A DNA stretch of 64,000 nt, taken from the NCBI GenBank assembly GCA_963848495.1, contig CAWKDV010000004.1, forward strand, positions 372,001 through 436,000, written 5' to 3'. Position numbers and translations under genes: made by a program. The DNA is from JAICJR01 sp963848495. Lineage in GTDB: Bacteria > Actinomycetota > Thermoleophilia > Solirubrobacterales > Thermoleophilaceae. Within the stretch, counting starts at the first letter, position 1; every line of letters begins with the position of its first letter. The notes beneath the pieces are model-generated. The model did no database searches. It saw nothing but the letters and a program-made list of their open reading frames with translations, and was not told where the DNA came from. Shown here piece after piece: positions 17,500-27,400 of this stretch.

Positions 17500-18030
17500 T
17501 CACCGCTCTTCCTCGGCGCCGGGCTCCGAAAGGGCCGCCTCGGCCATCAGCCGCCAGCCGGCCATGAACGCCGTGCGCTCGCTCTCCGGCATGCACTCGA
17601 GCGCCCGCCGCAGCGGCTCCGTACGCTCCCGGAAGAGAATGTTGACGGTCTTCACGTGGTCGCGATGGAGGCGGACCAGCGTGCGGCGCCGGTCGCGCTC
17701 GTCCTCGAAGCGCTCGACGAGGCCCGCCTTGCTCAGCTCCCCCACCATCAGGCTGGTCGTGCCGAGGCTCAGCCCGATCCGCGCGGCGAGCTCGCTGACG
17801 CTCTGGGAGTCGGCGAAGGTCAGGCTCATCAGCACGCGGATGTGCCGGGGTCCCAGCCCACCCTGCTCGAACGCCTGGACGAACGCCTCAGGTGGATGGC
17901 CGCCGCGCTTCTGCCCCTGCACGACCTGGGCGAACAGCTGGATGAACTCCTGGAGGTCGTCGTCGACGGTGCGGTTGACAACCGGCGGCGGCTCTGCGTA
18001 TTCTTTTGCTTTCAAACCTTTTGTACTCAA
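17500..18030 (-). CDS. MarR family transcriptional regulator
   Basis: About 176 residues from TTG at 18030; a second TTG lies at 18015, and neither has a strong ribosome site. The winged-helix core runs ILRHIRVLMSLTFADSQSVSELAARIGLSLGTTSLMVGELSKAGLVERFEDERDRRRTLVRL, with the DERDRR wing typical of MarR. The gene is divergent from an MMPL exporter 49 bp away, the usual arrangement for a MarR repressor of an efflux pump. Confidence 0.85.
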   Translation of the reverse strand: MSTKGLKAKEYAEPPPVVNRTVDDDLQEFIQLFAQVVQGQKRGGHPPEAFVQAFEQGGLGPRHIRVLMSLTFADSQSVSELAARIGLSLGTTSLMVGELSKAGLVERFEDERDRRRTLVRLHRDHVKTVNILFRERTEPLRRALECMPESERTAFMAGWRLMAEAALSEPGAEEER

Positions 18031-18062
18031 GACTGTTTGTTAAGGCAGTGTAAACCGCCTGG
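18005..18062. promoter_or_regulatory. AT-rich divergent promoter region of marR and mmpL
   Basis: This short stretch is much richer in A and T than its surroundings and holds the opposed half-sites CAAAC (18013-18017) and GTTTG (18035-18039). It contains both promoters by position. The exact MarR operator cannot be fixed by eye. Confidence 0.3.
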
Positions 18063-18079
18063 CCCCGGAGGACAAACCG

Positions 18080-20236
18080 ATGCTCGCACGTCTGGCCCGC
18101 CTGTCGATAGCCCATCGCCGCGCCGTCATCCTCACCTGGGTGGCGCTGCTCGTCGGCGCGGGCATCGTCGTCAGCTCGGTGGGCACCCGCTACGCCACGG
18201 ACTTCTCGCTGCCGGGCAGCGACTCGCAGCGAGCGCTCGACATGCTGAAGCGCGACTTCCCGGCGCAGGCCGGCGACTCCGACCAGATCGTCCTGCACGC
18301 CCGCTCCGGCAATGTCACGGACGCCGCGGTGCGCTCGAGCGTGGCGCCGATGCTGGCGAAGGTCGCCAGGCTGCCGCACGTCACGAGCGTGACCAGCCCC
18401 TACTCGGCCGCGGGCGCGAAGGCGGTCTCGAAGGACGGCAGCATCGCCTTCGCCACGGTGAACTTCGACCAGCGCGCGAACGAGCTCCCCGACGCCGCCG
18501 TGAAGCGCGTGATCTCCACCGCCGAGGCGGCGCGCTCGCAGGGCCTCCAGGTCGAGCTCGGCGGCCAGGCGATCCAGCAGGTGCAGCGGCCGGCGCTCGG
18601 CGCCGCCACCACCGTGGGCATCGTCGCCGCGATCATCATCCTGCTGATCACCTTCGGCTCGCTGATAGCGGCCGGCCTGCCGATCCTCACGGCGCTGCTC
18701 GGCCTCGGCACGGGCGTCGGCGTGATCGGCCTCGCCTCCCAGGTGCTCGACATGCCGGACGTCTCCACCGAGCTGGCGGTCATGATCGGCCTGGGTGTGG
18801 GCATCGACTACTCGCTCTTCATCGTCACCCGCTTCCGCGAGGCGTATCAGGCGTGCGGCGACGTGCACGAGGCGATCGTCACGGCGATGGACACCGCCGG
18901 CCGAGCCGTGCTGTTCGCCGGCACCACCGTGATCATCGCCCTGCTCGGCATGCTCACGCTGGGCGTCAGCTTCCTCTACGGCATGGCGGTGGCCTCGGCC
19001 CTGGCCGTGCTGCTCACGATGCTCGCGGCGCTCACGGTGGTGCCGGCGACCCTCGCGCGCTTCGGCGAGCGCATCGCCCGGCCGAGCCGCCGCGCGAGGC
19101 GCAGGAGCCAGCCGGCCGACCCGCAGGCCACCGTCTGGGCACGGTGGGCGGCCGTCGTCCAGCGCCACCCGTGGCGGAGCCTCGTTGCCGGCCTGGCGAT
19201 CATGCTCGCGCTGGCCGCTCCCGCGCTCTCGCTGCGCCAGGGCACGAGCGACGCCGGCAACGACCCGGCCAACCTCACCACTCGCCGCGCCTACGACCTG
19301 CTGGCCGAGGGCTTCGGCAAGGGCTTCAACGGCCCGCTGCTGATCGCCGCGCGGCTGCCGAGCGCCGGCGACCAGGCCGCGCTCCAGCGGCTCTCGGGCG
19401 CGCTGCGGAGCACGCCCGACGTGGCGTCGGTAACTCCGGCGCACCTCAGCTCCGACGGCCGCACCGCGGTGCTGCGCGTCTACCCGGGCTCCTCGCCGGA
19501 GTCGGCCGCCACCACCAGCCTGGTCGAGAAGCTGCGGCACGACAGCATCCCGCCGGTCGCCGCCGCGACGGGCAGCACGATCTACGTGGCCGGCTCGACC
19601 GCGATCAACATCGACCTCACCCATGTGATGTCGAGCAAGCTGCCGCTGTTCATCGGCATCGTCGTGGGGCTCTCCGCCCTGCTACTGCTGGTGGTGTTCC
19701 GCTCGATCGTGATCCCGATCAAGGCCGCGGTGATGAATCTGCTCAGCATCGGCGCGGCGCTCGGCGTGGCGGTGGCGATCTTCCAGTGGGGTTGGCTCGG
19801 CGGCCTGTTCGGCGTCACCCCTGGGCCGATCGACGCCTTCATCCCGGTGCTCCTGTTCGCCATCGTCTTCGGCCTGTCGATGGACTACGAGGTGTTCCTG
19901 GTGTCGCGCATCCACGAGGAGTGGACGCGCGGGCACGACGCCTCGCGCGCGGTCAACCACGGACTCTCGTCCACCGGGCGGGTGATCACGGCCGCGGCGA
20001 CGATCATGGTGTTCGTCTTCCTCTCGTTCGTCTTCACGCCGCTGCGCCCCGTGAAGCTGTTCGGCCTCAGCCTCGCCAGCGCGGTCTTCCTCGATGCCTT
20101 CGTGGTCCGCTGCCTGCTGGTCCCGGCCACGATGGAGCTGCTCGGAAAGGCCGCCTGGCTGCTGCCCGGGCGCCTGGATCAGGTGCTCCCGCACCTGGCG
20201 ATCGACCGTCCGGAGCCCGAACCCGCAGAGATTTGA
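18080..20236 (+). CDS. MMPL family RND-type transporter (copy 1)
   Basis: 718 residues from ATG at 18080, preceded by GGAGGACAAACCG. Two repeats each start with a membrane helix and a large extracytoplasmic domain, followed by five to six helices. Typical pieces are GIDYSLFIVTRFRE and FGLSMDYEVFLVSRIHEEW, the paired proton-relay region (GxxxDY) of MMPL proteins. Members export lipids or drugs across the membrane. The MarR gene next door suggests inducible efflux. A close paralogue lies at 52,715-54,949. Confidence 0.92.
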   Translation: MLARLARLSIAHRRAVILTWVALLVGAGIVVSSVGTRYATDFSLPGSDSQRALDMLKRDFPAQAGDSDQIVLHARSGNVTDAAVRSSVAPMLAKVARLPHVTSVTSPYSAAGAKAVSKDGSIAFATVNFDQRANELPDAAVKRVISTAEAARSQGLQVELGGQAIQQVQRPALGAATTVGIVAAIIILLITFGSLIAAGLPILTALLGLGTGVGVIGLASQVLDMPDVSTELAVMIGLGVGIDYSLFIVTRFREAYQACGDVHEAIVTAMDTAGRAVLFAGTTVIIALLGMLTLGVSFLYGMAVASALAVLLTMLAALTVVPATLARFGERIARPSRRARRRSQPADPQATVWARWAAVVQRHPWRSLVAGLAIMLALAAPALSLRQGTSDAGNDPANLTTRRAYDLLAEGFGKGFNGPLLIAARLPSAGDQAALQRLSGALRSTPDVASVTPAHLSSDGRTAVLRVYPGSSPESAATTSLVEKLRHDSIPPVAAATGSTIYVAGSTAINIDLTHVMSSKLPLFIGIVVGLSALLLLVVFRSIVIPIKAAVMNLLSIGAALGVAVAIFQWGWLGGLFGVTPGPIDAFIPVLLFAIVFGLSMDYEVFLVSRIHEEWTRGHDASRAVNHGLSSTGRVITAAATIMVFVFLSFVFTPLRPVKLFGLSLASAVFLDAFVVRCLLVPATMELLGKAAWLLPGRLDQVLPHLAIDRPEPEPAEI

Positions 20237-20581
20237 GCAAGGCCTGCACAGGTTCTGCGCTCAAATCCCACATAGTGCTAAAGGTCGATTCCCGTTCTTG
20301 CGGATTCGGGCGAAAGTGAGAACGGAGGGTTCGCCGGGCGCGGGCGCTGCGGACGCAACGCACGCTCGCAGTAGCTGGAGGGCTAGGCCTTGCGCCTGGC
20401 GAACAGTCCAAAGACTCCCCCTCAGACCACAAATGCATCGAGCCCCGGACCTCGGTCCGGTCGGGAACCCGGCGGCAGCCGGGTTTTCGGCGTCCAGGGG
20501 CCTACTCGGTAGATCCCCGCAGCGGATCGGCACGCCAACACGGATGTCGCTCGGGCCGCCCTGAAGCATGCTGAATGTGCC
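20237..20581 (+). other. Gene-free structured stretch between mmpL and the TolB-like gene
   Basis: No reading frame is convincing here. Immediately after the mmpL stop, GCAAGGCCT (20237-20245) is complementary to AGGCCTTGC (20385-20393), which would close a domain of about 157 bases. Inside it CCGTTCT (20292-20298) pairs with AGAACGG (20319-20325). A hairpin CCGGACC/GGTCCGG follows at 20445-20460, then a terminator-like hairpin. It may be a structured 3' end, a small RNA, or a leader of the next gene. No known riboswitch class is recognised. Confidence 0.35.
20466..20488 (+). terminator. Intrinsic-terminator-like hairpin
   Basis: Stem AACCCGGC (20466-20473) and GCCGGGTT (20478-20485) with loop GGCA, followed by TTC. 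The stem is perfect over 8 bp and ends in a short T run. It would terminate transcription from mmpL or from the structured element upstream. Confidence 0.5.
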
Positions 20582-22435
20582 ATGCGCCGACTGGTTTCAG
20601 CGTCTGCGCTGGCGATCGCAGTGGCATGCCTCGCCACAGCGCAGGCGCAAGCAAGCTTCCCTGGCCCGAACGGGAGGATCGTCTTCTCCCGCACGCCGTC
20701 CGGTAACCAGCAGCTGTCGGCCAGCGACATCTACGCGGTGAACCCGGACGGCAGCAGCATGACCCGGCTGACGGTCGGCGGCGCCGCGGTGAACCCCGCC
20801 TGGTCGCCGGACTCCAAGCGGATCGCGTTCGAGCAGAGCGGCGGCCTCTGGCTGGTCGACTCGGACGGCGCCAACCCGCTGTTCCTCGTGTCGGGCACGG
20901 AGCCGGCCTGGTCGCCCGACGGCCTGCGGCTTTCGTACACCCGCAGCGTCGAGATCTATGCGCTGAACGTCGCCGGCCAGCCGAACGAGGTGAACCTCAC
21001 GCAGAACGGCGGCATCGACTTCGCCTCGTCCTGGTCCCCGGATGGCAGCAAGATCGCCTTCATCAGCATCCGCACCGTGACCTTCGACACCGAGCTCTTC
21101 GTCATGAACGCCGACGGGTCGTCTCAGACGAACCTGACGAACAGTCCGTCCGCGAATGAGCTCGGGCCACCCTCATGGTCGCCCGACGGAACCAAGCTCG
21201 CCTACAGCATCAGCCACGATGGCATCTACGTCTCGAACGCCGACGGCGGCGGGGCGACCCGGCTCACCACCAACCCTGACGGCGACATCGAGCCGGCCTG
21301 GTCGCCGGACGGCAAGCAGATCGTCTTCTCGCGCCAGTACCAGGGCTCGTGCACGGCGCCGCCGGTACAGAGCGCCGGCGGTCAGTGCAGGCAGCTTTGG
21401 ATCGTGAACGCCGACGGCAGCGGGCTGCGGCAGCTCACCGACAACCCGGGCGGCGGCGACGCCAGCCCGTCGTGGGGGAGCGCCCCACTCGTCGTGCCGC
21501 CTCCCCCCGAGGACGTGATCGCCCACGAGCGGGCCGCCGCGCCGATCAGCGCCTACGGCGGCCGCCTGGCCTGGAGCTCCTACGACCGGCAGACGAAGCG
21601 CTACTCGCTCGTCACCTGGCTGCCGGGCATGAGCGAGCCGCAGACCCTCGCCGTGAAGCCGCGCTCGGTGGCCTTCGACGTGGACCTCGGGCCGGACTCC
21701 CACGGCCACACGGTCGCGGTCTACTCGCGCTGCCGCCGGGAGCAGAGCCCCGGCGCGGTCGGGACGAGCCGCGGCTGCGATCTCTACCTGTACGACTTCA
21801 TCTCCCGCCGCGAGACCCGCATCCGCTCCACGAGCACGCCCGGCGGCTCCGAGTTCCTGCCCACGATCTGGGGCTCGCGCATCGCGTTCGCGCGCAACTG
21901 GGAGCAGCGCAAGGGCCGCGCCGGCCGCGTGTCGTACATCTACACGCGCCTGCTCACGAAGCGCAGCCGCTCGACGCGGCTGGCTGGCGGGCCGTTCGGC
22001 GAGGGCGGGCCCGGGCCGACCTCGCTCGACCTGCGGGGCAAGCGGCTCGCGATGACCTGGGGCTGGTTCGTCAAGCGCGGCACGGAGCAGTGGTCGCGGG
22101 TGCAGCTCGACACGATCGGCGGCCCCACCAAGCGCGTGGCGCAGGCGGTGAACAACAACACGAGTGACGCCAGACTGCTGTCGGTCTCGCTCGCCTCCGA
22201 CGGCGTCTACTTCGTAGCGCTCGGCGACACGGCGCTGAAGGCGCCCGAGCTGGTCGACAGCTTCCGCCGCTACGACCTGCGCAGCGGCGCGATCACCGCG
22301 GCCGCGGCGCCAAGCGGGGTTGCCTCAGCGGCGCGCGACAGCGGGCGCGTCTTCTACATGCGCGGCGCGGCGCCGGCGGACTACCTCGTCGGCCGGGTGG
22401 TGCCGGAGTTCGCGCCGCTGCCGGCCATCCCGTAG
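20582..22435 (+). CDS. Secreted TolB-like (PD40/WD40-like) beta-propeller protein
   Basis: 617 residues with a signal peptide (LVSASALAIAVACLATAQAQA). Residues 30-300 hold about six PD40 repeats of the form DIYAVNPDGSS.TRLT...AVNPAWSPDSKRIAF, the TolB-type propeller blade. Residues 310-617 form a second, less regular beta-rich domain. No TonB/Tol system is near, so this is an exported actinobacterial propeller of unknown binding partner. It overlaps the convergent SGNH-like gene by 55 bp. Confidence 0.8.
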   Translation: MRRLVSASALAIAVACLATAQAQASFPGPNGRIVFSRTPSGNQQLSASDIYAVNPDGSSMTRLTVGGAAVNPAWSPDSKRIAFEQSGGLWLVDSDGANPLFLVSGTEPAWSPDGLRLSYTRSVEIYALNVAGQPNEVNLTQNGGIDFASSWSPDGSKIAFISIRTVTFDTELFVMNADGSSQTNLTNSPSANELGPPSWSPDGTKLAYSISHDGIYVSNADGGGATRLTTNPDGDIEPAWSPDGKQIVFSRQYQGSCTAPPVQSAGGQCRQLWIVNADGSGLRQLTDNPGGGDASPSWGSAPLVVPPPPEDVIAHERAAAPISAYGGRLAWSSYDRQTKRYSLVTWLPGMSEPQTLAVKPRSVAFDVDLGPDSHGHTVAVYSRCRREQSPGAVGTSRGCDLYLYDFISRRETRIRSTSTPGGSEFLPTIWGSRIAFARNWEQRKGRAGRVSYIYTRLLTKRSRSTRLAGGPFGEGGPGPTSLDLRGKRLAMTWGWFVKRGTEQWSRVQLDTIGGPTKRVAQAVNNNTSDARLLSVSLASDGVYFVALGDTALKAPELVDSFRRYDLRSGAITAAAAPSGVASAARDSGRVFYMRGAAPADYLVGRVVPEFAPLPAIP

Positions 22436-23274
22436 CCCCGTTCGAGCAGCCAGTCCGCCAGCCTCTCCCCCACGAGCTGCGACCCCCGGCCGTTGAGGTT
22501 GTAGCCGGGCGCGCAGCGCAGCGAGGGGTCCGTTCCGAGGACGTCCGAGAAGTCGATCCGCTCCACGCCGCAGCGGTCGGCGGTGTCCCGCGCGTCGGCC
22601 TCGACGCGCGCCATGATCGGCACGGCGGTGGGATAGATGAACGAGCGCGGGAAGCTCTCCATCAGCACCACCTGGGCATCGGGCCACTCTTCGCGCAGGG
22701 CGGCGAGCGTCCGCTCGAGCTTCTGCGGGCCCTTGTACGGCGAGTTGTGACGGCCGGCGAGCCTGACCCAAGGCCGCAGCAGCCGGTACCAGGGGAACAC
22801 CAGGCGGCCCGACCGGCGGGCGAGGTCGTAGCGGAAGTTCATCACCCGCGGCGTGTCCGGCACGATGAGCCGCCGCCCATAGGTGGCCCCGAGCTGGACC
22901 AGGATCACGTCGGGGTCGCCGCTCAGCTTCATCACCCTGCGCAGGCGCTCCATGCTCGGCAGCTGGTCGTAGTTGATTGCGAAGTAGTGGAAGAACTCCA
23001 TGCCGGTGCCGTGATCGAGCAGCCGCTCGGCGGTCACCGCCGGGAAGCCCAGCGGCGCCTTCGGGTCGTGCGAGGTCTCCATGCGGCGGACGCCGCAGTC
23101 ACCCACGTGCAGCACTCGCAGCAGCGTCAGTCCGTCGCGCGCCGTGCCCGGCCACTCGCGCACGAGATCCACGTCGACCGCCGGGCCGACCAGCGCGCGG
23201 TAGGCCCGCCGAATCGGCGCGCGAACGAGCGCGCGCAGCTTGGAGCGTGGGTGTGCTTGCGAGTGGGGCGACAT
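22381..23274 (-). CDS. SGNH/GDSL-like hydrolase fold protein, divergent motifs
   Basis: 297 residues. After a basic N-terminus, LLRVLHVGDCGVR resembles block I of the SGNH fold, with GDC in place of GDS. DPDVILVQLGATYGRR resembles block III, with GAT in place of GxND. GYNLNGRGSQLVGERLADWL sits where block V (DxxH) is expected. The usual Ser-Asp-His triad is therefore not complete, so the protein may be a binder or use Cys chemistry. There is no signal peptide. It overlaps the end of the convergent propeller gene by 55 bp. Confidence 0.55.
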   Translation of the reverse strand: MSPHSQAHPRSKLRALVRAPIRRAYRALVGPAVDVDLVREWPGTARDGLTLLRVLHVGDCGVRRMETSHDPKAPLGFPAVTAERLLDHGTGMEFFHYFAINYDQLPSMERLRRVMKLSGDPDVILVQLGATYGRRLIVPDTPRVMNFRYDLARRSGRLVFPWYRLLRPWVRLAGRHNSPYKGPQKLERTLAALREEWPDAQVVLMESFPRSFIYPTAVPIMARVEADARDTADRCGVERIDFSDVLGTDPSLRCAPGYNLNGRGSQLVGERLADWLLERGYGMAGSGANSGTTRPTR

Positions 23275-23371
23275 CCTTGGCGCCTAGGCGAAGTATCTGT
23301 CAGGCCGATGTTCGCCGCAAGCGACGCGGATCCTGGGCCCGCGCCGGGCAGCGGCCGGTATCGTCGAAGCG

Positions 23372-24400
23372 GTGCTCCGCAGCCTGCGCAAGCACCCAAT
23401 CGCCGCGTCCGCGCTGGCCACGGCGATCGCCTCCGTGGCGGTCATCCTCATCGCGCACGCCACCGGCGCGGACGCCATCGGCCGCGTGTTCGACGACTTC
23501 CACCCTGAGTGGATCGCCCTGATCGCGTTCGGTGAGCTGCTCACGTACCCCGCGTACATGCTCGCGTATCGCTCGATCGCGCGCGTGCACGGCCACCGGG
23601 CGCTGGCGCTGCCGATCGTGGCTCGCGTGGTGGTGGCCGGCTTCGGCCCCTTCGCGGTGTCGGGCGGTTTCGGGCTCGACAAGCAGGCGCTGCACGCCCT
23701 CCACGCGGACGAGCGCACCGCCCGCGTGCAGGTGCTCGGCCTCGGTGCGCTCGAGTGGATCCTGCTGGCGCCCACGACCTGCATCGTCTCGATCGTCTTC
23801 CTCGTGCAGGGAGAGGACATCATGCCGTCGCTGCTCTGGCCCTGGGCGATCGCGGTGCCGCTGGGGTTCGGCATCGGCCTCGGGATGAGCGCGCCCAAGC
23901 GGCGCGATCGCATGTCGCGCATCCGCGGCAGGCGGCGCGAGTGGCTCGCGTCGCTGCTCGACGGCATGGGCGTGCTGCACACGCTGATCCGCGAGCCGCG
24001 TAAGTACGCGGGCGCCTGGCTAGGCGGGGCGTTCTACTGGGCGGCCGACATCGCCGCGTTCTACGGCGCCCTGCGAACGTTCGGTCTCGACCCCATCGCT
24101 GGCAAGGTGATCCTCGCCTACGCCACCGGCTATGCGGCCACCCGGCGCTCGCTGCCGCTGGGCGGCGCCGGCATGGTCGAGGCGCTGATGACCTACTCGC
24201 TCTACTGGGTGGGCGAGCCGCTGGCGCCCGCGCTGGCGGCCGTGGTGGCCTACCGTGCGTTCAACTTCGTCCTCGCCGCGATGCCCGCGCTCGTCGCACG
24301 ACGGCAGGTCGCACCCCTGCTCGATGCCGCGGACGAGTTGCGGCGCACGGCAGGTCCTCCCAGGACGGGAAGCAGGCGGGCCTCCGAAAGCGGCGGATAG
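23372..24400 (+). CDS. UPF0104 / lysylphosphatidylglycerol-synthase-type membrane protein
   Basis: 342 residues from GTG at 23372, with about eight membrane helices. The order of helices and the segments GFGPFAVSGGFGLDKQALHAL and TGYAATRRSLPLGGAGMVEALMTYSLYWVG match the LPG_synthase_TM (UPF0104, AglD2-like) family. The catalytic aminoacyl-transfer domain of MprF is absent, so a flippase- or GT-C-like lipid role is more likely than lysyl transfer. The substrate is unknown. Confidence 0.75.
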   Translation: MLRSLRKHPIAASALATAIASVAVILIAHATGADAIGRVFDDFHPEWIALIAFGELLTYPAYMLAYRSIARVHGHRALALPIVARVVVAGFGPFAVSGGFGLDKQALHALHADERTARVQVLGLGALEWILLAPTTCIVSIVFLVQGEDIMPSLLWPWAIAVPLGFGIGLGMSAPKRRDRMSRIRGRRREWLASLLDGMGVLHTLIREPRKYAGAWLGGAFYWAADIAAFYGALRTFGLDPIAGKVILAYATGYAATRRSLPLGGAGMVEALMTYSLYWVGEPLAPALAAVVAYRAFNFVLAAMPALVARRQVAPLLDAADELRRTAGPPRTGSRRASESGG

Positions 24401-24424
24401 ACCGGCGTTCAGCTTCCACCGCGC

Positions 24425-27400
24425 CTAGTACCTCCCGTTGTGGGTTACCTGCACGCGCCTGAGCGTCGTGCGGATCTGCTTGAAGCCCGCCGCGCCGCGG
24501 CGCACGAGCCGCGCCCGGTAGATCCACCAGTACTGGTTGTTGTGCTGCGGCAGCGACACCTCGACGGTGCCCTTGTAGCTGCTGCCGGCCACCCGCCAGC
24601 TCACCGCGCAGCGGAAGCCGCGGCGCGAGGCGCGCGTGCAGCGCAGCCTGGCCTTGGCGGAGCCCTTGCCGACGACCTTCTGCAGAGCCTGGTGGGCGAA
24701 GAAACGGGCGGAGTGCGGCACCAGCAGCGGCGCGTCGTCCGGCGGCGGCGAGTGGCGCAGCTGGAACGGCAGGCCGCCGATGGCGAGGCCGAAGTGCGAG
24801 AACTTGAACGACGAGGGCGTAGGCGCGTTGGCGGCCAGCGAGCAGGTGGCAGTGCCGGGACAGGTCTTCAGCACGGTCACGCCGCCGTTCGTGAGGTTGC
24901 CGTAGCCGTTCGGCCACAGCTGAATCAGCACCGACGCGGCGTCGTTCGTGTAGTCGGTCTCCTTCAGCGCCTGGTCCGCGTTGGTGCGGAACACCACCCA
25001 GTACTGGCCGGGCTGGACTCCCGTGACGTCGATGTACTGGCCCTCGAGCTGCGGCACGTACTCGTCGCCGTAGCCGACGGAGATGCCCTCGGTGAGGTTC
25101 AGCGCTGCGGTGTTGCCCGGGGCGCAGTTGTTGGTGGTCCACGGACCGGGCGTCGGGTTCTCGTTGCGGGTGCCGTTCGAGTTCGGCGTGTAACGGTCGC
25201 CGAGGCAGAAGCCCGACTTCTGGTCAGGCGCCACCAGGCTGTTGTCGGCCGGGTTGCGCAGCTCGTACTTGTCGAACCCGACGTAGTGCCAGTGGTTGTG
25301 CGGCACGTAGAAGATCATCGAGCCAATGCCGGCGAACGTCTGGGTCGAGCCGTCGGTGCGGTTCACGATCTGGTCGGCGACCATCGTCGAACTCGTGTCC
25401 GGCCGGTGGCCGTTGATGATCAGCGGGCCCTGCCCGTGGTTCTCGACGGCGCTGTTGAAGCCGATGCGGTAGCTCGCGGACGACTGCGTGACGCTCACCT
25501 GCAGCGGCGGCTGCTGCACGAGGTCGGGCAGCATCTGCGTGGGCGTGCCGCCCGAGCCGGAGCCGATCGTGATCGAGTCGACGCGCAGGTTGCGGTCGCA
25601 GCTCGAGGTCCTCGAGTCGTTGGTGTAGCTCAGCGCGAAGGTGTGCGAGCCGGCGCCGACGGTCTTGGACGCCGAGTAGTTGGTCCAGCTGCCCGCCGGG
25701 ACCGCGCTCGTGAACACGTTGGTGCCGTCCATCGCCAGCGTAAAGCTCGGCGCGCCGTTGCACTGGTCGCCGAAGGCGCGCACGGTGATCGTGCTGCCCG
25801 CGACGGTGGTCACGGTCTTCGAGATCGAGTCGTTGCTCCAGAACGAGACGGCCTTGCCGCCGCTGGCGCTGGAGTCGGTATAGACCTTGCCGCCGAAGTC
25901 GGACGGGATCGTGAACGACTCCGCCTCGATCAGCGTCGAGCCGCCGCCGCCGCCGCCACCGCCGCCGGCCGACGGCGTGCCGGATGCCTGTGACGAGTTG
26001 CCGCTGGTGTTGGTCGACGAGTCCACGGCCTGAACCACGTAGTAGTAGGGGGTGCCGTTGGTCAGCCCCGTGTCGTTGAAGGACGGGTTGGCGACAAGCG
26101 ACGTGTTGATCTTGGTGTAGGGCCCGCCGTTCGTGGTCGAGCGCAGGACGTTGTAGCCCGCCAGGTCCGACTCGGTGTTCGGCGCCCAGTTGAGCGCAAC
26201 GGTGGTGTCGCCCCCGGTGGCGTTCAGACCGCTGGGCGGGGCAGGCGGGGTGGTGTCCGGCCCGGCCGTGGGCGTGGTGCTGGTCTCGTTCGAGTTGCCG
26301 CTGGAGTTGTTCGAGGTGTCCACCGCCTGCACGACCCAGAAGTACTTCGTGCCGTTGGTGAGCCCGGTGTCGTTGTAGGACGCCGTGGTGACGAGCGCGG
26401 TGTTGTCCTTCGTGTAGGGACCGCCGCTCGAGGTGGAGCGGAAGACGTTGTAGCCCGCCAGGTCCGACTCGGTGTTGGGCGCCCAGGTGAGGGACGCGCT
26501 GCCGTTGCCGGGCGAGGCGGCGAGGCTTATCGGCGCGCCCGGCGGAGTGGTGTCGCCGCCACCACCGCCGCCCGTACCGGTGATCGTGAGCGAGTCGAAG
26601 CGCAGGTTGCGGTCGCAGCTGGAGGTCTTCGAGTCGTTGGTGTAGCTGACCGTGAACGTGTGCGAGCCGGCGCCGACCGCCCTGCTGACCGGGTAGCTCG
26701 TCCAGCTCGTGGCGGAGACGGAGACCGTGAGCACGTTCGTCCCGTCCATCGCCAGCGTGAGGCTCGGCGCGCCGTTGCACTGGTCTCCATACGCGCGCAC
26801 GGTGATCCCAGTGCCGGCGGGCGTGGTCACGGTCGTCGAGATCGAGTCGTTGCTCCAGAACGAGACCGCCTTGCCGCCGCTCGCGTTCGCGTCGTTGTAG
26901 ACGTGGCCGCCGAAGTCGGATGGGATCGTGAACGACTCCGCCTCGATAACCGAGGAGCCGCTGCGCCACGCCCGCCGCCCGCGGCGGCCGGGGTGGCGCT
27001 GGCCTCATTGGAGTTGCCGCTCGGGTTGGACGAAGTGTCGACCGCCCTGACCACGTAGAAGTACTTCGTGCCGTTCGTCAGCCCCGTGTCGTTGTACGAG
27101 GGGCCCCCGACCAGCGACGAGTTGATCTTCGTGTAGGGGCCGCCCGTCGCGGTCGAGCGGAAGACGTTGTAGCCCGCGAGGTCGGTCTCCGTATTGGCCG
27201 TCCAGGCGAGCGACACGGTGGTGTCACCGGCCGTGGCCGCCAGGTTCTTGGGCGCGGCCGGCGGGGTGGTGTCCGGCGCGGCGGTGGGCGTGGCGCCCGC
27301 CTCGTTCGAGTTGCCGCTCGGGTTGTTCGAGGTGTCGACCGCCCTGACCACGTAGAAGTACTTCGTGCCGTTGCTGAGGCCGCCGTCGACGTACGAGGGC

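Noticed and set aside
20237..20488. Known riboswitch, tmRNA, SRP RNA or RNase P RNA
   Set aside because: None of the conserved cores of these RNAs could be recognised, so it is described only as a structured region.
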